A stretch of DNA of 64,000 bases from Anaerobranca californiensis DSM 14826. Its GTDB lineage: Bacteria; Bacillota; Proteinivoracia; Proteinivoracales; Proteinivoracaceae. Both the position numbers and the translations under genes were made by a program. Position 1 is the first letter of the stretch. Each line of letters starts with the position of its first letter. Under the pieces are notes generated by a model. It did no database searches. It was given only the letters and a program-made list of their open reading frames with translations, and was not told the DNA's origin. Location: positions 372,001 to 436,000 of the forward strand of contig NZ_FRAI01000005.1 in the NCBI RefSeq assembly GCF_900142275.1. Direction: 5' to 3'. This document shows positions 9,175 to 17,397 of the stretch, one piece after another.

Positions 9175-9801
9175 TTATGAAATTAAAGATGCAATTGTTT
9201 TTCTTCCTTCTCCAATTGCCTGCTCTGCCCTTTCCCTTACCTTTTGTAGTTTTTCTTCTATTTCCCTTTTAAAACTTTGGTCTTTTAAAGTGGCTAAATT
9301 GATCTGGACATTGGCAACAGCTCCAACAAAACCGGTATAACAAAGCTCCATACCAACCTTTAAATCACTGATGGCATTAGTGTTACCTTTAGGAGCGAGA
9401 TTTACCACCATTTCCAAAAGGGGAACTATTGCTTTAGCAGTTTCTAAAGGAACTTCAGTAGCCCTTTGACTTGCCAACTCTATAGCTTCCCTTCTCTTTT
9501 CTTTTTCTTCTTCACTATCCTTTGGAAGTTTAAAGGCTTGCATTACTTCTAAATACGCCTTAGTATCTTCATCGGCAAGTTTCAATAGTTTTTCTCTAAT
9601 TTTATCCCCTTCTTCCCCTGCCTTTTCCATTTCCCCTTTTACATCGACATATTTTTTACCCTTGGCTGTAACTCTACAAAACATCGAAATCAAACTGGCA
9701 CCCATTGCCCCAGAAAGGGCAGCTACCGTTCCACCACCGGGGGTTGGATTTTCACTGGCTACTTCTTGTAAGAATTTCTCCACAGTTAAATTTTTAAACA
9801 T
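9175..9801 (-). CDS. fchA: Methenyltetrahydrofolate cyclohydrolase / cyclodeaminase family
   Basis: A 208-residue protein of the formiminotransferase-cyclodeaminase C-terminal family. The signature SENPTPGGGTVAALSGAMG is at residues 15-34 and LAPKGNTNAISDL at about 150-162. The family hydrolyses methenyl-THF or deaminates formimino-THF. Its place just upstream of the glycine cleavage operon, which yields methylene-THF, favours the cyclohydrolase role, but the two activities cannot be told apart by sequence here. It has its own GGAGGG ribosome site and lies 16 bases after the phosphatase gene. Confidence 0.85.
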   Translation of the reverse strand: MFKNLTVEKFLQEVASENPTPGGGTVAALSGAMGASLISMFCRVTAKGKKYVDVKGEMEKAGEEGDKIREKLLKLADEDTKAYLEVMQAFKLPKDSEEEKEKRREAIELASQRATEVPLETAKAIVPLLEMVVNLAPKGNTNAISDLKVGMELCYTGFVGAVANVQINLATLKDQSFKREIEEKLQKVRERAEQAIGEGRKTIASLIS

Positions 9802-9817
9802 AAAAACTCCCTCCTCT

Positions 9818-10453
9818 TTAATGTCGTGCTTCCACCACTTCTAACAGTTCAAAATGGGCTGTATCGTTAATCCTTTCCACCACCACTTTTCCCTCTGTAA
9901 CCTTTAAAATAGTCAGGCTGCAATTATCTATATAAAGGTTATTTTTTACCACCGGCCATGGTAATTGAAGGTAGTGGTGAAGGAGAGCTTTAATAAAAAC
10001 ACTATGGGTAACTGCTAAAACATTGCCCCGATGTTTAGCTAAACAATTTTCCACAAACCTTTGACAGCGGTTAACGAGATCGGCATATTTCTCCCCTTGG
10101 GGTATTTCTACATGGGGGGAAATGTTTCGTTTTAACGCTAACTCCCTATATTTTTCAAAGATTTCCTCAGTTGTTAATCCTTCCCAAACTCCAAAATGAA
10201 ATTCCCGTAAAAGGGGTTCAGAAATGATAGGTATTTTAGTATCTTTATGATTTATTACCTCTTGGGCAGTAGCTTTAGCCCTTTGTAGATCACTGGTGTA
10301 AACTACTTCTAAAGGGTAATTTTTAAGGCGTTGAGCCAAAATTTTTCCTTGGCTCAACCCCCTAAAAGTCAATTCCACATCGGTTTGCCCTTGACACCGT
10401 TTTTGGAGATTCCACTGTGTTTCTCCATGTCTTACAAAGATAATCCTCACCAT
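9818..10453 (-). CDS. Histidine phosphatase family protein (phosphoglycerate mutase-like)
   Basis: A 211-residue protein that begins MVRIIFVRHGETQWN; the catalytic histidine is His9 in the RHG motif, and the second histidine is in AVTHSVF at about residue 150. The family includes cofactor-dependent phosphoglycerate mutases, alpha-ribazole phosphatase and many small-molecule phosphatases. There are no cobalamin genes nearby to support CobC, so the substrate is unknown. Its ATG overlaps the ddl stop (TAATG), so the two are translationally coupled. Confidence 0.85.
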   Translation of the reverse strand: MVRIIFVRHGETQWNLQKRCQGQTDVELTFRGLSQGKILAQRLKNYPLEVVYTSDLQRAKATAQEVINHKDTKIPIISEPLLREFHFGVWEGLTTEEIFEKYRELALKRNISPHVEIPQGEKYADLVNRCQRFVENCLAKHRGNVLAVTHSVFIKALLHHYLQLPWPVVKNNLYIDNCSLTILKVTEGKVVVERINDTAHFELLEVVEARH

Positions 10454-11526
10454 TAAAAATCCCGCCTTAATTTATCTAATTCTTCCTTCCTTTCTAAAGC
10501 TAAACGGATTAATTCCATTACCAGTTCTTTACCTTTAATTCCACTGGCTTCAATCAATTTAGGATACATACTTATCCGGGTAAATCCGGGAAGTGTGTTA
10601 ATTTCATTTAACCAGATATTTCCTTGATGATCATAAAAGAAATCTACTCTTGCTAAACCGCAACAGTCTAACGCCCTAAAAGCCGCCTTTGCTAATCTTT
10701 GTATTTCCTTTTCTACCTCTGAAGAAATTTTAGCTGGAATGATTATTTGGGAGTTATCATCGATGTATTTGGCATTGTAATCGTAAAACTCATTTCCCGG
10801 TATTATTTCTCCAACTGTAGATACAAAAAGCTCATTATTTCCTAGCACACTACATTCTAATTCCCTAGCTATTAACCCTTTTTCCACCACGATTTTTAAA
10901 TCATACTGAAGGGCTAATTCCACACCCCTCAATAAATCTTCGCTATTTTTAGCTTTAGTTATTCCTACACTAGAACCTAAATTTGCTGGTTTGATAAATA
11001 AAGGATAGCCAAAACTTTCAATTTGCTCAAATAGTAAATCCTTTTCCCTTTCCCACTGATATTTATTAAATGTAATGTAAGGACCTACTGGTAGTCCCTT
11101 TTGAGTAAAAATTGTTTTCATCATCCCTTTATCCATACCAACGGCAGAACCTAAAACCCCACTACCAACATAAGGAATATTTAAGATTTCCAATAATCCC
11201 TGTAAACAACCATCTTCTCCATAACTGCCGTGGATACAAGGAAAAACTACATCTATAGCTAATTCTTGCCAACCATCATCTTTTTTTACCATAAAGCCCC
11301 TGTCTTTACCAAAAAGGCGGATAGATAAAGGGTGCCCAAAAACTTCTCCCTGCAACAGTCCTTCTCTAACATTAGGACCAGTAAACCATTGTCCATCTTT
11401 GGTGATTCCAATGGGAATGACATTGTATATTTCCTTATCTATCATATCCATAATATATTTTGCTGACTGTAGAGAAACTTCATGTTCTCCAGACCGTCCT
11501 CCAAAAATTACTGCTACATTTTTCAC
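10453..11526 (-). CDS. ddl: D-alanine--D-alanine ligase
   Basis: Makes D-Ala-D-Ala for peptidoglycan. The 357 residues carry the ATP-grasp signature: MKNVAVIFGGRSGEHEVSLQSA, FPCIHGSYGEDGCLQG, PYVGSGVLGSAVGMDK, FIKPANLGSSVGITK, then LARVDFFYD and NEINTLPGFT for metal binding. The start is a GTG at 11526 with an AGGAGG site upstream. A tyrosine-containing active-site loop (EFYDYNAKY) indicates a D-Ala rather than D-lactate ligase. Confidence 0.96.
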   Translation of the reverse strand: MKNVAVIFGGRSGEHEVSLQSAKYIMDMIDKEIYNVIPIGITKDGQWFTGPNVREGLLQGEVFGHPLSIRLFGKDRGFMVKKDDGWQELAIDVVFPCIHGSYGEDGCLQGLLEILNIPYVGSGVLGSAVGMDKGMMKTIFTQKGLPVGPYITFNKYQWEREKDLLFEQIESFGYPLFIKPANLGSSVGITKAKNSEDLLRGVELALQYDLKIVVEKGLIARELECSVLGNNELFVSTVGEIIPGNEFYDYNAKYIDDNSQIIIPAKISSEVEKEIQRLAKAAFRALDCCGLARVDFFYDHQGNIWLNEINTLPGFTRISMYPKLIEASGIKGKELVMELIRLALERKEELDKLRRDF

Positions 11527-11565
11527 TACATAACTCCTCCTTTTCCTTTTACAACCATTATATTA

Positions 11566-12453
11566 TCACCGGTCAGAAAAAACACCTTTTTTTATTAATT
11601 TCAGCAGCTCACCATTAACTTCATTGTACAAAATTGCAGTAAAAATTACAATACTACCTATTAACTGCTGTAAAGTTAACCTCTCCCCAATCAAAAGGTA
11701 AGCAAAAATTGCCCCAAATACCGGTTCTAAAGTAAAGATGATGGCAGCCCGCTGTCCACTTACCTTTTTTTGCCCAATAGTTTGCAGTACAGTACTTAAT
11801 ATGGTGGCAAACAAAGCTAAATAAAATAGTTCTAAAACTACTGTAAAATTACCTATTTTAGGAGGCCCGTCAAAAATCAAAGCTAAAACCCAGCCAATAA
11901 CACCTACCACCACAACTTGTACAACTGTATAACAATAAGTATTTCCTTTATTGGCGATTTTATCTAACACAAAAATATAGCCGGCAAAACATAATGCACA
12001 CAAAAGAACTAAAAAATCTCCATAATTTATACCATAGGGTAAATCCCGTTCAAAACTCAACAAAGCTGTACCTAAGATGGCAAAAAATACTGCAAAGATT
12101 GTTTTCCTTTTAACTTTAATTCCAACTAAACTATCGAAAAAAGGAACGAAAATCACTGCTAAACCTGTCAAAAAAGCACCCTTTGCAGCAGTTGTGTATT
12201 TTAAACCGGTAATTTGAAAAATCAGCCCACCAGCTAAAAGAAGTCCTAATATTATACCACCTTTAATTTCCCCTTTGTTTATCCCCTTTATTTCCTTCCA
12301 AAAAATTAAAAAACCTAAAAGGGTAGCCATGGTAAATCGGACGGCAATTAAAGAAAAGGGAGATAAGCTCTCTAAAGCTGTTTTCAGCACAGCAAAAGTC
12401 GTTCCCCAAATTATTGTAATAAAAATCAATAGAAGTTCTCCACCAAACTTCAC
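11566..12453 (-). CDS. EamA/DMT family transporter
   Basis: A 295-residue integral membrane protein with ten predicted membrane segments in two EamA repeats (about residues 5-135 and 145-280). FSLIAVRFTMATLLGFLIF and FTLEPVFGAIFAYLLIGERL are typical drug/metabolite transporter segments. The substrate is not predictable. The start is a GTG with a GAGGTG ribosome site. It lies 39 bases upstream of ddl, possibly in the same transcript. Confidence 0.88.
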   Translation of the reverse strand: MKFGGELLLIFITIIWGTTFAVLKTALESLSPFSLIAVRFTMATLLGFLIFWKEIKGINKGEIKGGIILGLLLAGGLIFQITGLKYTTAAKGAFLTGLAVIFVPFFDSLVGIKVKRKTIFAVFFAILGTALLSFERDLPYGINYGDFLVLLCALCFAGYIFVLDKIANKGNTYCYTVVQVVVVGVIGWVLALIFDGPPKIGNFTVVLELFYLALFATILSTVLQTIGQKKVSGQRAAIIFTLEPVFGAIFAYLLIGERLTLQQLIGSIVIFTAILYNEVNGELLKLIKKGVFSDR

Positions 12454-12588
12454 AAAATCACCTCAGTCCTAAAGTCTATAAAATATATTCAATTTAGAAA
12501 AGGAAAATCCTCCTTTGACAAAATTTTTTCTATAGTAGTTTTTACACTTTCTTTACACATTGTTGATTATTATCATAAATTTTTGAGA

Positions 12589-12594
12589 TATAAT
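12589..12594 (+). promoter_or_regulatory. Probable -10 element for the secreted repeat protein
   Basis: TATAAT is 27 bases before the ATG at 12621, with a GAGGAGG ribosome site between. A TTGATT lies upstream, but at a 20-base spacing, so the -35 is uncertain. Confidence 0.45.
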
Positions 12595-12620
12595 AAGGTT
12601 AAAGATGAGGAGGTGTTAAA

Positions 12621-13061
12621 ATGAATAAAAAAATTGTCATTACTGTTTTAGTGCTAAGTATTTTTGTGGTAGGTTTAGGTTTTGTTTCTGCACAAGAAAC
12701 AGAAGAAGGTACTAGGTTCTTTAATAGAAGGAATTTAAACCTTAGGTTTGGTATGAAAGAAGGACAATGTACTAATCTACTAGATGACCAAGAAAGGCTA
12801 GAAAAAATTGCAGAACTAAAAGGCATGACAGTTGAAGAGTTACAAGAATTCCTAGCAGAGAAAAGAGAAAAGATGGAAAATGGAGAAAATCTCCAAATGA
12901 GAAGAATGAAGGGTTTTAGAGGTAGAATTGGTAATGGCCAAATTATTAACAGACTTTTAGAAGATGAAGAATTACTAAAAGAATTTGCAGAGAAAAAAGG
13001 TGTTTCTGTAGAAGAATTAAAAGAGTGGTTAGAAAAAGCACCATTTTTAAACAGAAATTAA
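12621..13061 (+). CDS. Small secreted protein with two charged helical repeats
   Basis: 146 residues, function unknown. Residues 1-24 form a signal peptide (lysines, a hydrophobic core, VSA cleavage site). The mature part holds two copies of one unit: LLDDQERLEKIAELKGMTVEELQEFL at 53-78 and LLEDEELLKEFAEKKGVSVEELKEWL at 112-137. Each looks like a helix-turn-helix pair of the kind in small surface or cell-wall proteins, where a turn such as GMTVEEL caps the second helix. A basic Met/Arg-rich stretch joins them. It is alone on the plus strand between two minus-strand operons, with its own promoter and terminator. Confidence 0.8.
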   Translation: MNKKIVITVLVLSIFVVGLGFVSAQETEEGTRFFNRRNLNLRFGMKEGQCTNLLDDQERLEKIAELKGMTVEELQEFLAEKREKMENGENLQMRRMKGFRGRIGNGQIINRLLEDEELLKEFAEKKGVSVEELKEWLEKAPFLNRN

Positions 13062-13083
13062 ATTACCCCCTCTATTATATTGG

Positions 13084-13113
13084 AAAAGGAGCCTAACTAT
13101 ACAGGCTCCTTTT
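13084..13113. terminator. Bidirectional terminator
   Basis: AAAAGGAGCC and GGCTCCTTTT pair around a ten-base loop, with T-runs on both strands. It ends the secreted protein gene and overlaps the last codons of the HD protein gene on the opposite strand. Confidence 0.85.
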
Positions 13114-13612
13114 TAATGTATAACTGATAAAGTGACTTGAAATACTGAACACTTTCTAAAACTGCACAATATTTATCTACAAATACTACAACAAAGGTTT
13201 CCTTGTACTTTGGCAATTTAATTGTTAAAGGCCACATATGTTTTTTTATGATATCTTTTTCTTTGTCATTTAATTTAAAGTATTTGTTTGCATTATCTAA
13301 TGCGATATTAGGATGGACAAATCCATGAAGTCCATTATAGGGTTTTTCTTTATGCCAATCATAGAGGAAAAAGTCGTGGAGCAATCCACCCCTAGCTGCA
13401 GCACGGGAATCAAAACCTAATTTCTTACATACTAAAAAACTAATATAGGACACTTCTAAACTATGTTCTAGGCAGTTTGTATCACCATGCTGGATAAAGT
13501 TGACCATCGATTTCACCATTTCATGATCTATTAAATCACTAATACATTCTTGATATTCTTCAAGATAAGAATTTGTTTTTAAGTTCACCTTTGATTTTAT
13601 CAACTTTTTCAT
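13097..13612 (-). CDS. HD domain protein
   Basis: A 171-residue protein with an HD phosphohydrolase core: CLEHSLEVSY (first His), ARGGLLHDFFLYDW (HD pair at about 94-95) and VVVFVDKYC (last Asp). The FLYDWH and LHGFVHP segments resemble clostridial HD proteins that follow CmpB-type membrane proteins. The substrate is unknown; members act on nucleotides or nucleotide-linked compounds. It has an AAGGAG site before the ATG at 13612, which lies 53 bases inside the upstream CmpB gene. Confidence 0.8.
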   Translation of the reverse strand: MKKLIKSKVNLKTNSYLEEYQECISDLIDHEMVKSMVNFIQHGDTNCLEHSLEVSYISFLVCKKLGFDSRAAARGGLLHDFFLYDWHKEKPYNGLHGFVHPNIALDNANKYFKLNDKEKDIIKKHMWPLTIKLPKYKETFVVVFVDKYCAVLESVQYFKSLYQLYIKKEPV

Positions 13613-14291
13613 TTAAAATACTCCTTACATCACGATTTAGTATCCCTGAATTTATGTTTAATAATTTAGGAAATGCCATAAAAAACCTTTTATACCTGAT
13701 AATTTTTTCAGAATATTTATTTAAAGAAGTTTTAGAATAGTTTACTATTACTTTCCTTAAATCTAGTACAGCAATTACTGAAACTGTTGTATCAATTAAA
13801 AAATATAGCAAAATAAAGATGGCAATGTAATCTTTCATTGACAATGGTAAAGAAAGAAGGGCTTGTGAAATAATAGGATGTACTACCTTAATCAAAAGAT
13901 ACGCTAAAATCCCCCATAAAAGGGAGTACTTTAAACAGACATATCCCATAAGATTTAAGTAATTATCACTATAATCCCACCACTTACTATTGAACAATTT
14001 TTCTAGGGCAAAGCCAGTAATAAATTCTAAAATTGTTACTAAAACAGTGGCAAAAAATACACTTAATAATAAAGATATTAAAGGATCAGTAAAATTGCTG
14101 CTAATCCATCTTGAACAATATAGGATGGATATAGCACCAAAACCATAGATAGGGCAAAAAAAACCATTTAAAAAACCTCTATTGATAAACCTTCCTTTTT
14201 TTACACTGGCAAATACCGTTTCCAATACCCATCCCAAAAATGAGTATACTGTAAATAATAATAGATAATGGGAAAACCAGCCCATATACAT
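13560..14291 (-). CDS. Putative ABC-transporter type IV (CmpB family) membrane protein
   Basis: 243 residues with five or six membrane segments. The start LFTVYSFLGWVLETVFASV, then FINRGFLNGFFCPIYGFG, and KWWDYSDNYLNLMGYVCLKYS are strong signatures of the PF06541/CmpB family, widespread in Clostridia and without a proven function. The last 60 residues are basic and probably cytoplasmic. It is co-transcribed with a TetR regulator 23 bases upstream and overlaps the HD protein gene, and the same trio recurs in Firmicutes. Confidence 0.82.
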   Translation of the reverse strand: MYMGWFSHYLLLFTVYSFLGWVLETVFASVKKGRFINRGFLNGFFCPIYGFGAISILYCSRWISSNFTDPLISLLLSVFFATVLVTILEFITGFALEKLFNSKWWDYSDNYLNLMGYVCLKYSLLWGILAYLLIKVVHPIISQALLSLPLSMKDYIAIFILLYFLIDTTVSVIAVLDLRKVIVNYSKTSLNKYSEKIIRYKRFFMAFPKLLNINSGILNRDVRSILNEKVDKIKGELKNKFLS

Positions 14292-14314
14292 CCCCCTCTC
14301 GTATAGTTTGTATT

Positions 14315-14890
14315 TTATTCAAATAATATTCCAACGGCATTTAATGTTTCCCCTGGATTATCTCCATTATCCAATATCTCCTGAATAGCCGTTCCCAACA
14401 CAGCACCTAAAATTAATTTTGATAAAGCTTTAGGTGAATACCCTTTAATTTCCTTTATTTGCAGATTATTGATAATATATTTTTCTATCATATTAGATAG
14501 TTCTTTAAACAACTCCCTTAACAATTTACTAAATGCCGGTGACCAAAGGGCTAATCCTGTAAAATCATACAATAATTTAAAAAGCTCTGGATTGTGATTT
14601 AGTAGTTTTTTAAAATATTTAGTCAAAGATAAAATCCTTCCTTTAGGAGTTTTTTCCCTTTTTAAAGATTCTTCGATTTCTTGAAGATATTTGTTAGTCA
14701 TCATCTTTACTACTTCTTTAAACAAACCTTCTTTATTTTTAAAATAATAAGTTAACTGACTTAGGACAACACCTGCTTCATCGGCAATATCTCTCATGGA
14801 AACATTAGCGTATCCCCTAGAAGACAGACACTTAAAGGCAGCTAGCAATATTTTTTCCGATTGATTTAGCTTATCATTTTCTATAGTCAT
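14315..14890 (-). CDS. TetR/AcrR family transcriptional regulator
   Basis: 191 residues. The N-terminal helix-turn-helix reads GYANVSMRDIADEAGVVLS, followed by QLTYYFKNKEGLFKEVVKMM, the classic TetR DNA-binding domain at residues 10-60. The C-terminal ligand domain has no recognisable subfamily. It is first in an operon with the CmpB-type protein and the HD protein and probably represses it through the palindrome at 14913-14922. Confidence 0.92.
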   Translation of the reverse strand: MTIENDKLNQSEKILLAAFKCLSSRGYANVSMRDIADEAGVVLSQLTYYFKNKEGLFKEVVKMMTNKYLQEIEESLKREKTPKGRILSLTKYFKKLLNHNPELFKLLYDFTGLALWSPAFSKLLRELFKELSNMIEKYIINNLQIKEIKGYSPKALSKLILGAVLGTAIQEILDNGDNPGETLNAVGILFE

Positions 14891-14912
14891 TTTCCCACCT
14901 CCTCAATTCGGA

Positions 14913-14922
14913 CGTACGTACG
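14913..14922. promoter_or_regulatory. Likely TetR operator
   Basis: CGTACGTACG is a perfect ten-base palindrome 23 bases before the TetR start codon. It is GC-rich in an AT-rich spacer, and CGTACGTACG-like boxes are common TetR-family operators. Autoregulation is inferred. Confidence 0.6.
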
Positions 14923-14983
14923 ATTTACTTTAAAAATAACAACTTTTTTCCATTTTGTCAATTCCTTAACTTAAAATAGACTT

Positions 14984-15025
14984 AAAAAAATCAGCCTAAC
15001 CTCCAAGGGTTAAGCTGATTTTTTT
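14984..15025 (-). terminator. Terminator of the M29 aminopeptidase gene
   Basis: On the minus strand AATCAGCTTAACC pairs with GGTTAGGCTGATT, followed by seven T. It lies 5 bases after the stop codon. Confidence 0.88.
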
Positions 15026-15029
15026 AACT

Positions 15030-16148
15030 TTATTTTTTTAGCACTTCCTCTAAAAATTTGCCGTTTTCGTAAAACAGTTCTCCATCGGCGTAGATTTTAC
15101 CGCCACTTCTCATATCACATAACATATCCCAATGGATAGCTGAGCGATTTTGTCCTCCCGCTTCCGGCATGGAATCACCGATAGCCATATGGATAGTTCC
15201 ACCTATTTTTTCATCGAATAACATATTTTTTGTAAACTTTTGAATACCATAATTAGTTCCTATTGCCACTTCCCCGAAATACCTCGAACCTTGGTCAGTA
15301 TCTAGTAGGGCGTGGAGGAGATCTTCACCTTTAGAAGCTGTAGCTTTTACCACTTTACCCTTTTCCACTTCTAAGTAAATATTCTCAATTTCTTTTCCAG
15401 CATAAATTCCTGGAAAAGAAAAGGTAATATAACCATCTATACCGTCTTCCACCGGGGATGTAAAGATTTCCCCATCGGGAAAATTCACTCTACCATCACA
15501 GTTAATCCACTTTCTACCCCCAATCTTTACTTTAATATCAGTATTTGGGGCTAAAATGTGAAGTTCCTTTTTGCCGTTTAAATACTCTACCCACCTTTGC
15601 TGCTGGGCACTGATTTCTTTCCATTGGGCTATAGGATCTTCTGCATCTAAAAGACCGGCACCGTAAACAAAATCTTCATATTCCCTTAATGACATGTTAG
15701 CCTCTTGGGCATCGGCATGGGTAGGAAACTGGGTACCACACCAACGGATTTCTCCCTTACCCATTTTTTCAGAAAAAATCTTTCTTAATTCACTGTTTCC
15801 CCTGACCTTTGTTTGAATTTTTTTAGGATCGATGTTTGAGTTTACCCTGGTATTTTCCGTTCCCCAAGCGGTTATAAATACATCGGCGTTATCCACCACT
15901 AATTTAAAGGAATCACTAGGTTTTAATAACTGTTCTTCACTACCTTCTTTTAGCAAAGTTTCTGCTATCTCAGGAATATTAACGTTATATTCCACATAAG
16001 CCCCTTTTTTTATAGCAGCCCTAGCCACTTCTGCTATAAAAGGGATTGCCACCGCTTCAGCAGAAATATAAACTTTTTCTCCTTTTTTTACTCCAGTGGA
16101 ATATTCCACTAACAAATTGGCTAATTTTCGCAATCTAATATCAGCCAT
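15030..16148 (-). CDS. M29 family aminopeptidase
   Basis: A metallo-aminopeptidase of the AmpS/aminopeptidase T family, 372 residues from the chosen start. The frame opens 8 codons earlier, but AGGAGGTGGGGGA just before the ATG at 16148 decides the start (MADIRLRKLANLLVEYS). Visible family segments: GWxx-like ITAWGTENTRV, RWCGTQFPTHADAQ, ANMSLREYEDFVYGAG, EVAIGTNYGIQKF with a metal ligand Glu, and HMAIGDSMPEAGGQNRSAIHWDM near the C-terminus. These hold the dinuclear metal ligands. It is a cytoplasmic peptidase. It stands alone between two operons. Confidence 0.92.
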   Translation of the reverse strand: MADIRLRKLANLLVEYSTGVKKGEKVYISAEAVAIPFIAEVARAAIKKGAYVEYNVNIPEIAETLLKEGSEEQLLKPSDSFKLVVDNADVFITAWGTENTRVNSNIDPKKIQTKVRGNSELRKIFSEKMGKGEIRWCGTQFPTHADAQEANMSLREYEDFVYGAGLLDAEDPIAQWKEISAQQQRWVEYLNGKKELHILAPNTDIKVKIGGRKWINCDGRVNFPDGEIFTSPVEDGIDGYITFSFPGIYAGKEIENIYLEVEKGKVVKATASKGEDLLHALLDTDQGSRYFGEVAIGTNYGIQKFTKNMLFDEKIGGTIHMAIGDSMPEAGGQNRSAIHWDMLCDMRSGGKIYADGELFYENGKFLEEVLKK

Positions 16149-16230
16149 TCCCCCACCTCCTAAAAATTGCAAGCTGATATAATTATACTACATTTAATAT
16201 TCTAAAACTACATTTTTTTCAAAAAATCCC

Positions 16231-17397
16231 TCATTTTCTCTTCTTCGCTTTTAATAATTCATTAAAAGTGTTTTTTTCTCCAGCTTCCCTTATTTCCTCT
16301 ATTTTTTCCTTTTCCATATTTTTAGGAAATTTAATGTTTGGCCTAATCCTCCTAAACCCTACATCAAGGATAAAGGATAGCAAACTTAAGGATAAAAAGA
16401 ATAGGGTTAAATCTCTAAGTCCCTTCTTTTTTTGATAAGGTGCATTAAAGACTTCGTAAGGTCTTTTTAAAATCCGTCCACCGGTAAGTTCCGCAATTTT
16501 CTTTAAAACATCTCCTGTATCCTTTAAATTGTCGATATTGTATTCCCTAGAGTAAGGAACGGTAAAACCATTGATATTTAAAGCAGTGATATTTTCCCCC
16601 TTAGTTCTAACTGTATTTAAAAAATAACTTCCTTGGGGTAGGGTTTCTATAATCCCTTTGTACTCCCTACTAGATACGGGAAAAATTTCAATTTTTTCCC
16701 TTTCTCCACCTTCTTTTACTAAAGTTGTAATTAACCTTTCCCCTTCTTCTAAGGGATTAGTTGTCATGACGATAACCTCTATCCCACTTCCCTTTAATTG
16801 GACATTAACCCCTAAATCTCCATAATTTTCTCTACCTACTACCCAGTTTAAGGTATCAAGCCAAAGAGAGGGAAAATCAGAACTTGATAACAAATTTTTT
16901 GTCCAAAGTCCATAACTGTCTGACGTAAAAGCCACTGTTTTTCCCAAACCATAATGAAAGCGGGCGTAAAGGGGATGGTTCCGATGGGTAGTTAAAATTT
17001 CTTCAGCACCGGGTTTTAAAGTAGTACCTATATAGCCATGTAACAAAGGTGCTCCACCTTTGAAGGGATTATAGGCAGGGCTAACCATTTTGGGGATAAA
17101 ATCTTCTTCTATGATGTAATTTCCCGCAACCAGCAGTGTTTCCCTGGCAAAAACCCCTGGAAGATTTGCTACATTCCGGACATCGTAAAACCTGCCACCA
17201 CCATTGACAGCTAAGTATTCCATCAGCTTAATATCGGCATCAGAACCTAGAGCAATTGTCGATAAAGTAATGCCCCGAGTCCGGATTTTAGCCAATAATT
17301 CTTCATAATTTTGCGGTCCTTCCACCCCGTCACTTAAAAGAATAATGTGTTTATTGGAATTTCCTTCGGTAAATAGTGTTACAGCTTTTACTAAGGC
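16231..17397 (-). pseudogene. 3' part of a VWA-domain protein, out of frame with its 5' part
   Basis: The frame opens at 17397, straight after a TAA, with ALVKAVTLFTEGNSN, then KHIILLSDGVEGPQNYEELL, ITLSTIALGSDADI and GGGRFYDVRNVANLPGVF. This is the second half of a von Willebrand factor A domain, followed by about 240 residues of exoplasmic domain and one membrane segment (LTLFFLSLSLLSFILDVGF). The first half is at 17351-18727 in another frame. A GTG at 17325 could in principle start a separate protein, but it has no convincing ribosome site. Family members have about 40 more residues at the junction, including the Thr loop of the metal site. Confidence 0.8.

Noticed and set aside
9110-9175. 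Possible terminator after fchA
   Set aside because: AAATTTCC and GGAATTTT could pair on the minus strand, but the stem is AT-rich and has a bulge, so I did not list it.
16231-17325. Independent gene starting with the GTG at 17325
   Set aside because: The frame is open and family-like upstream to 17397 and there is no ribosome site before the GTG, so it is the tail of the broken VWA gene.
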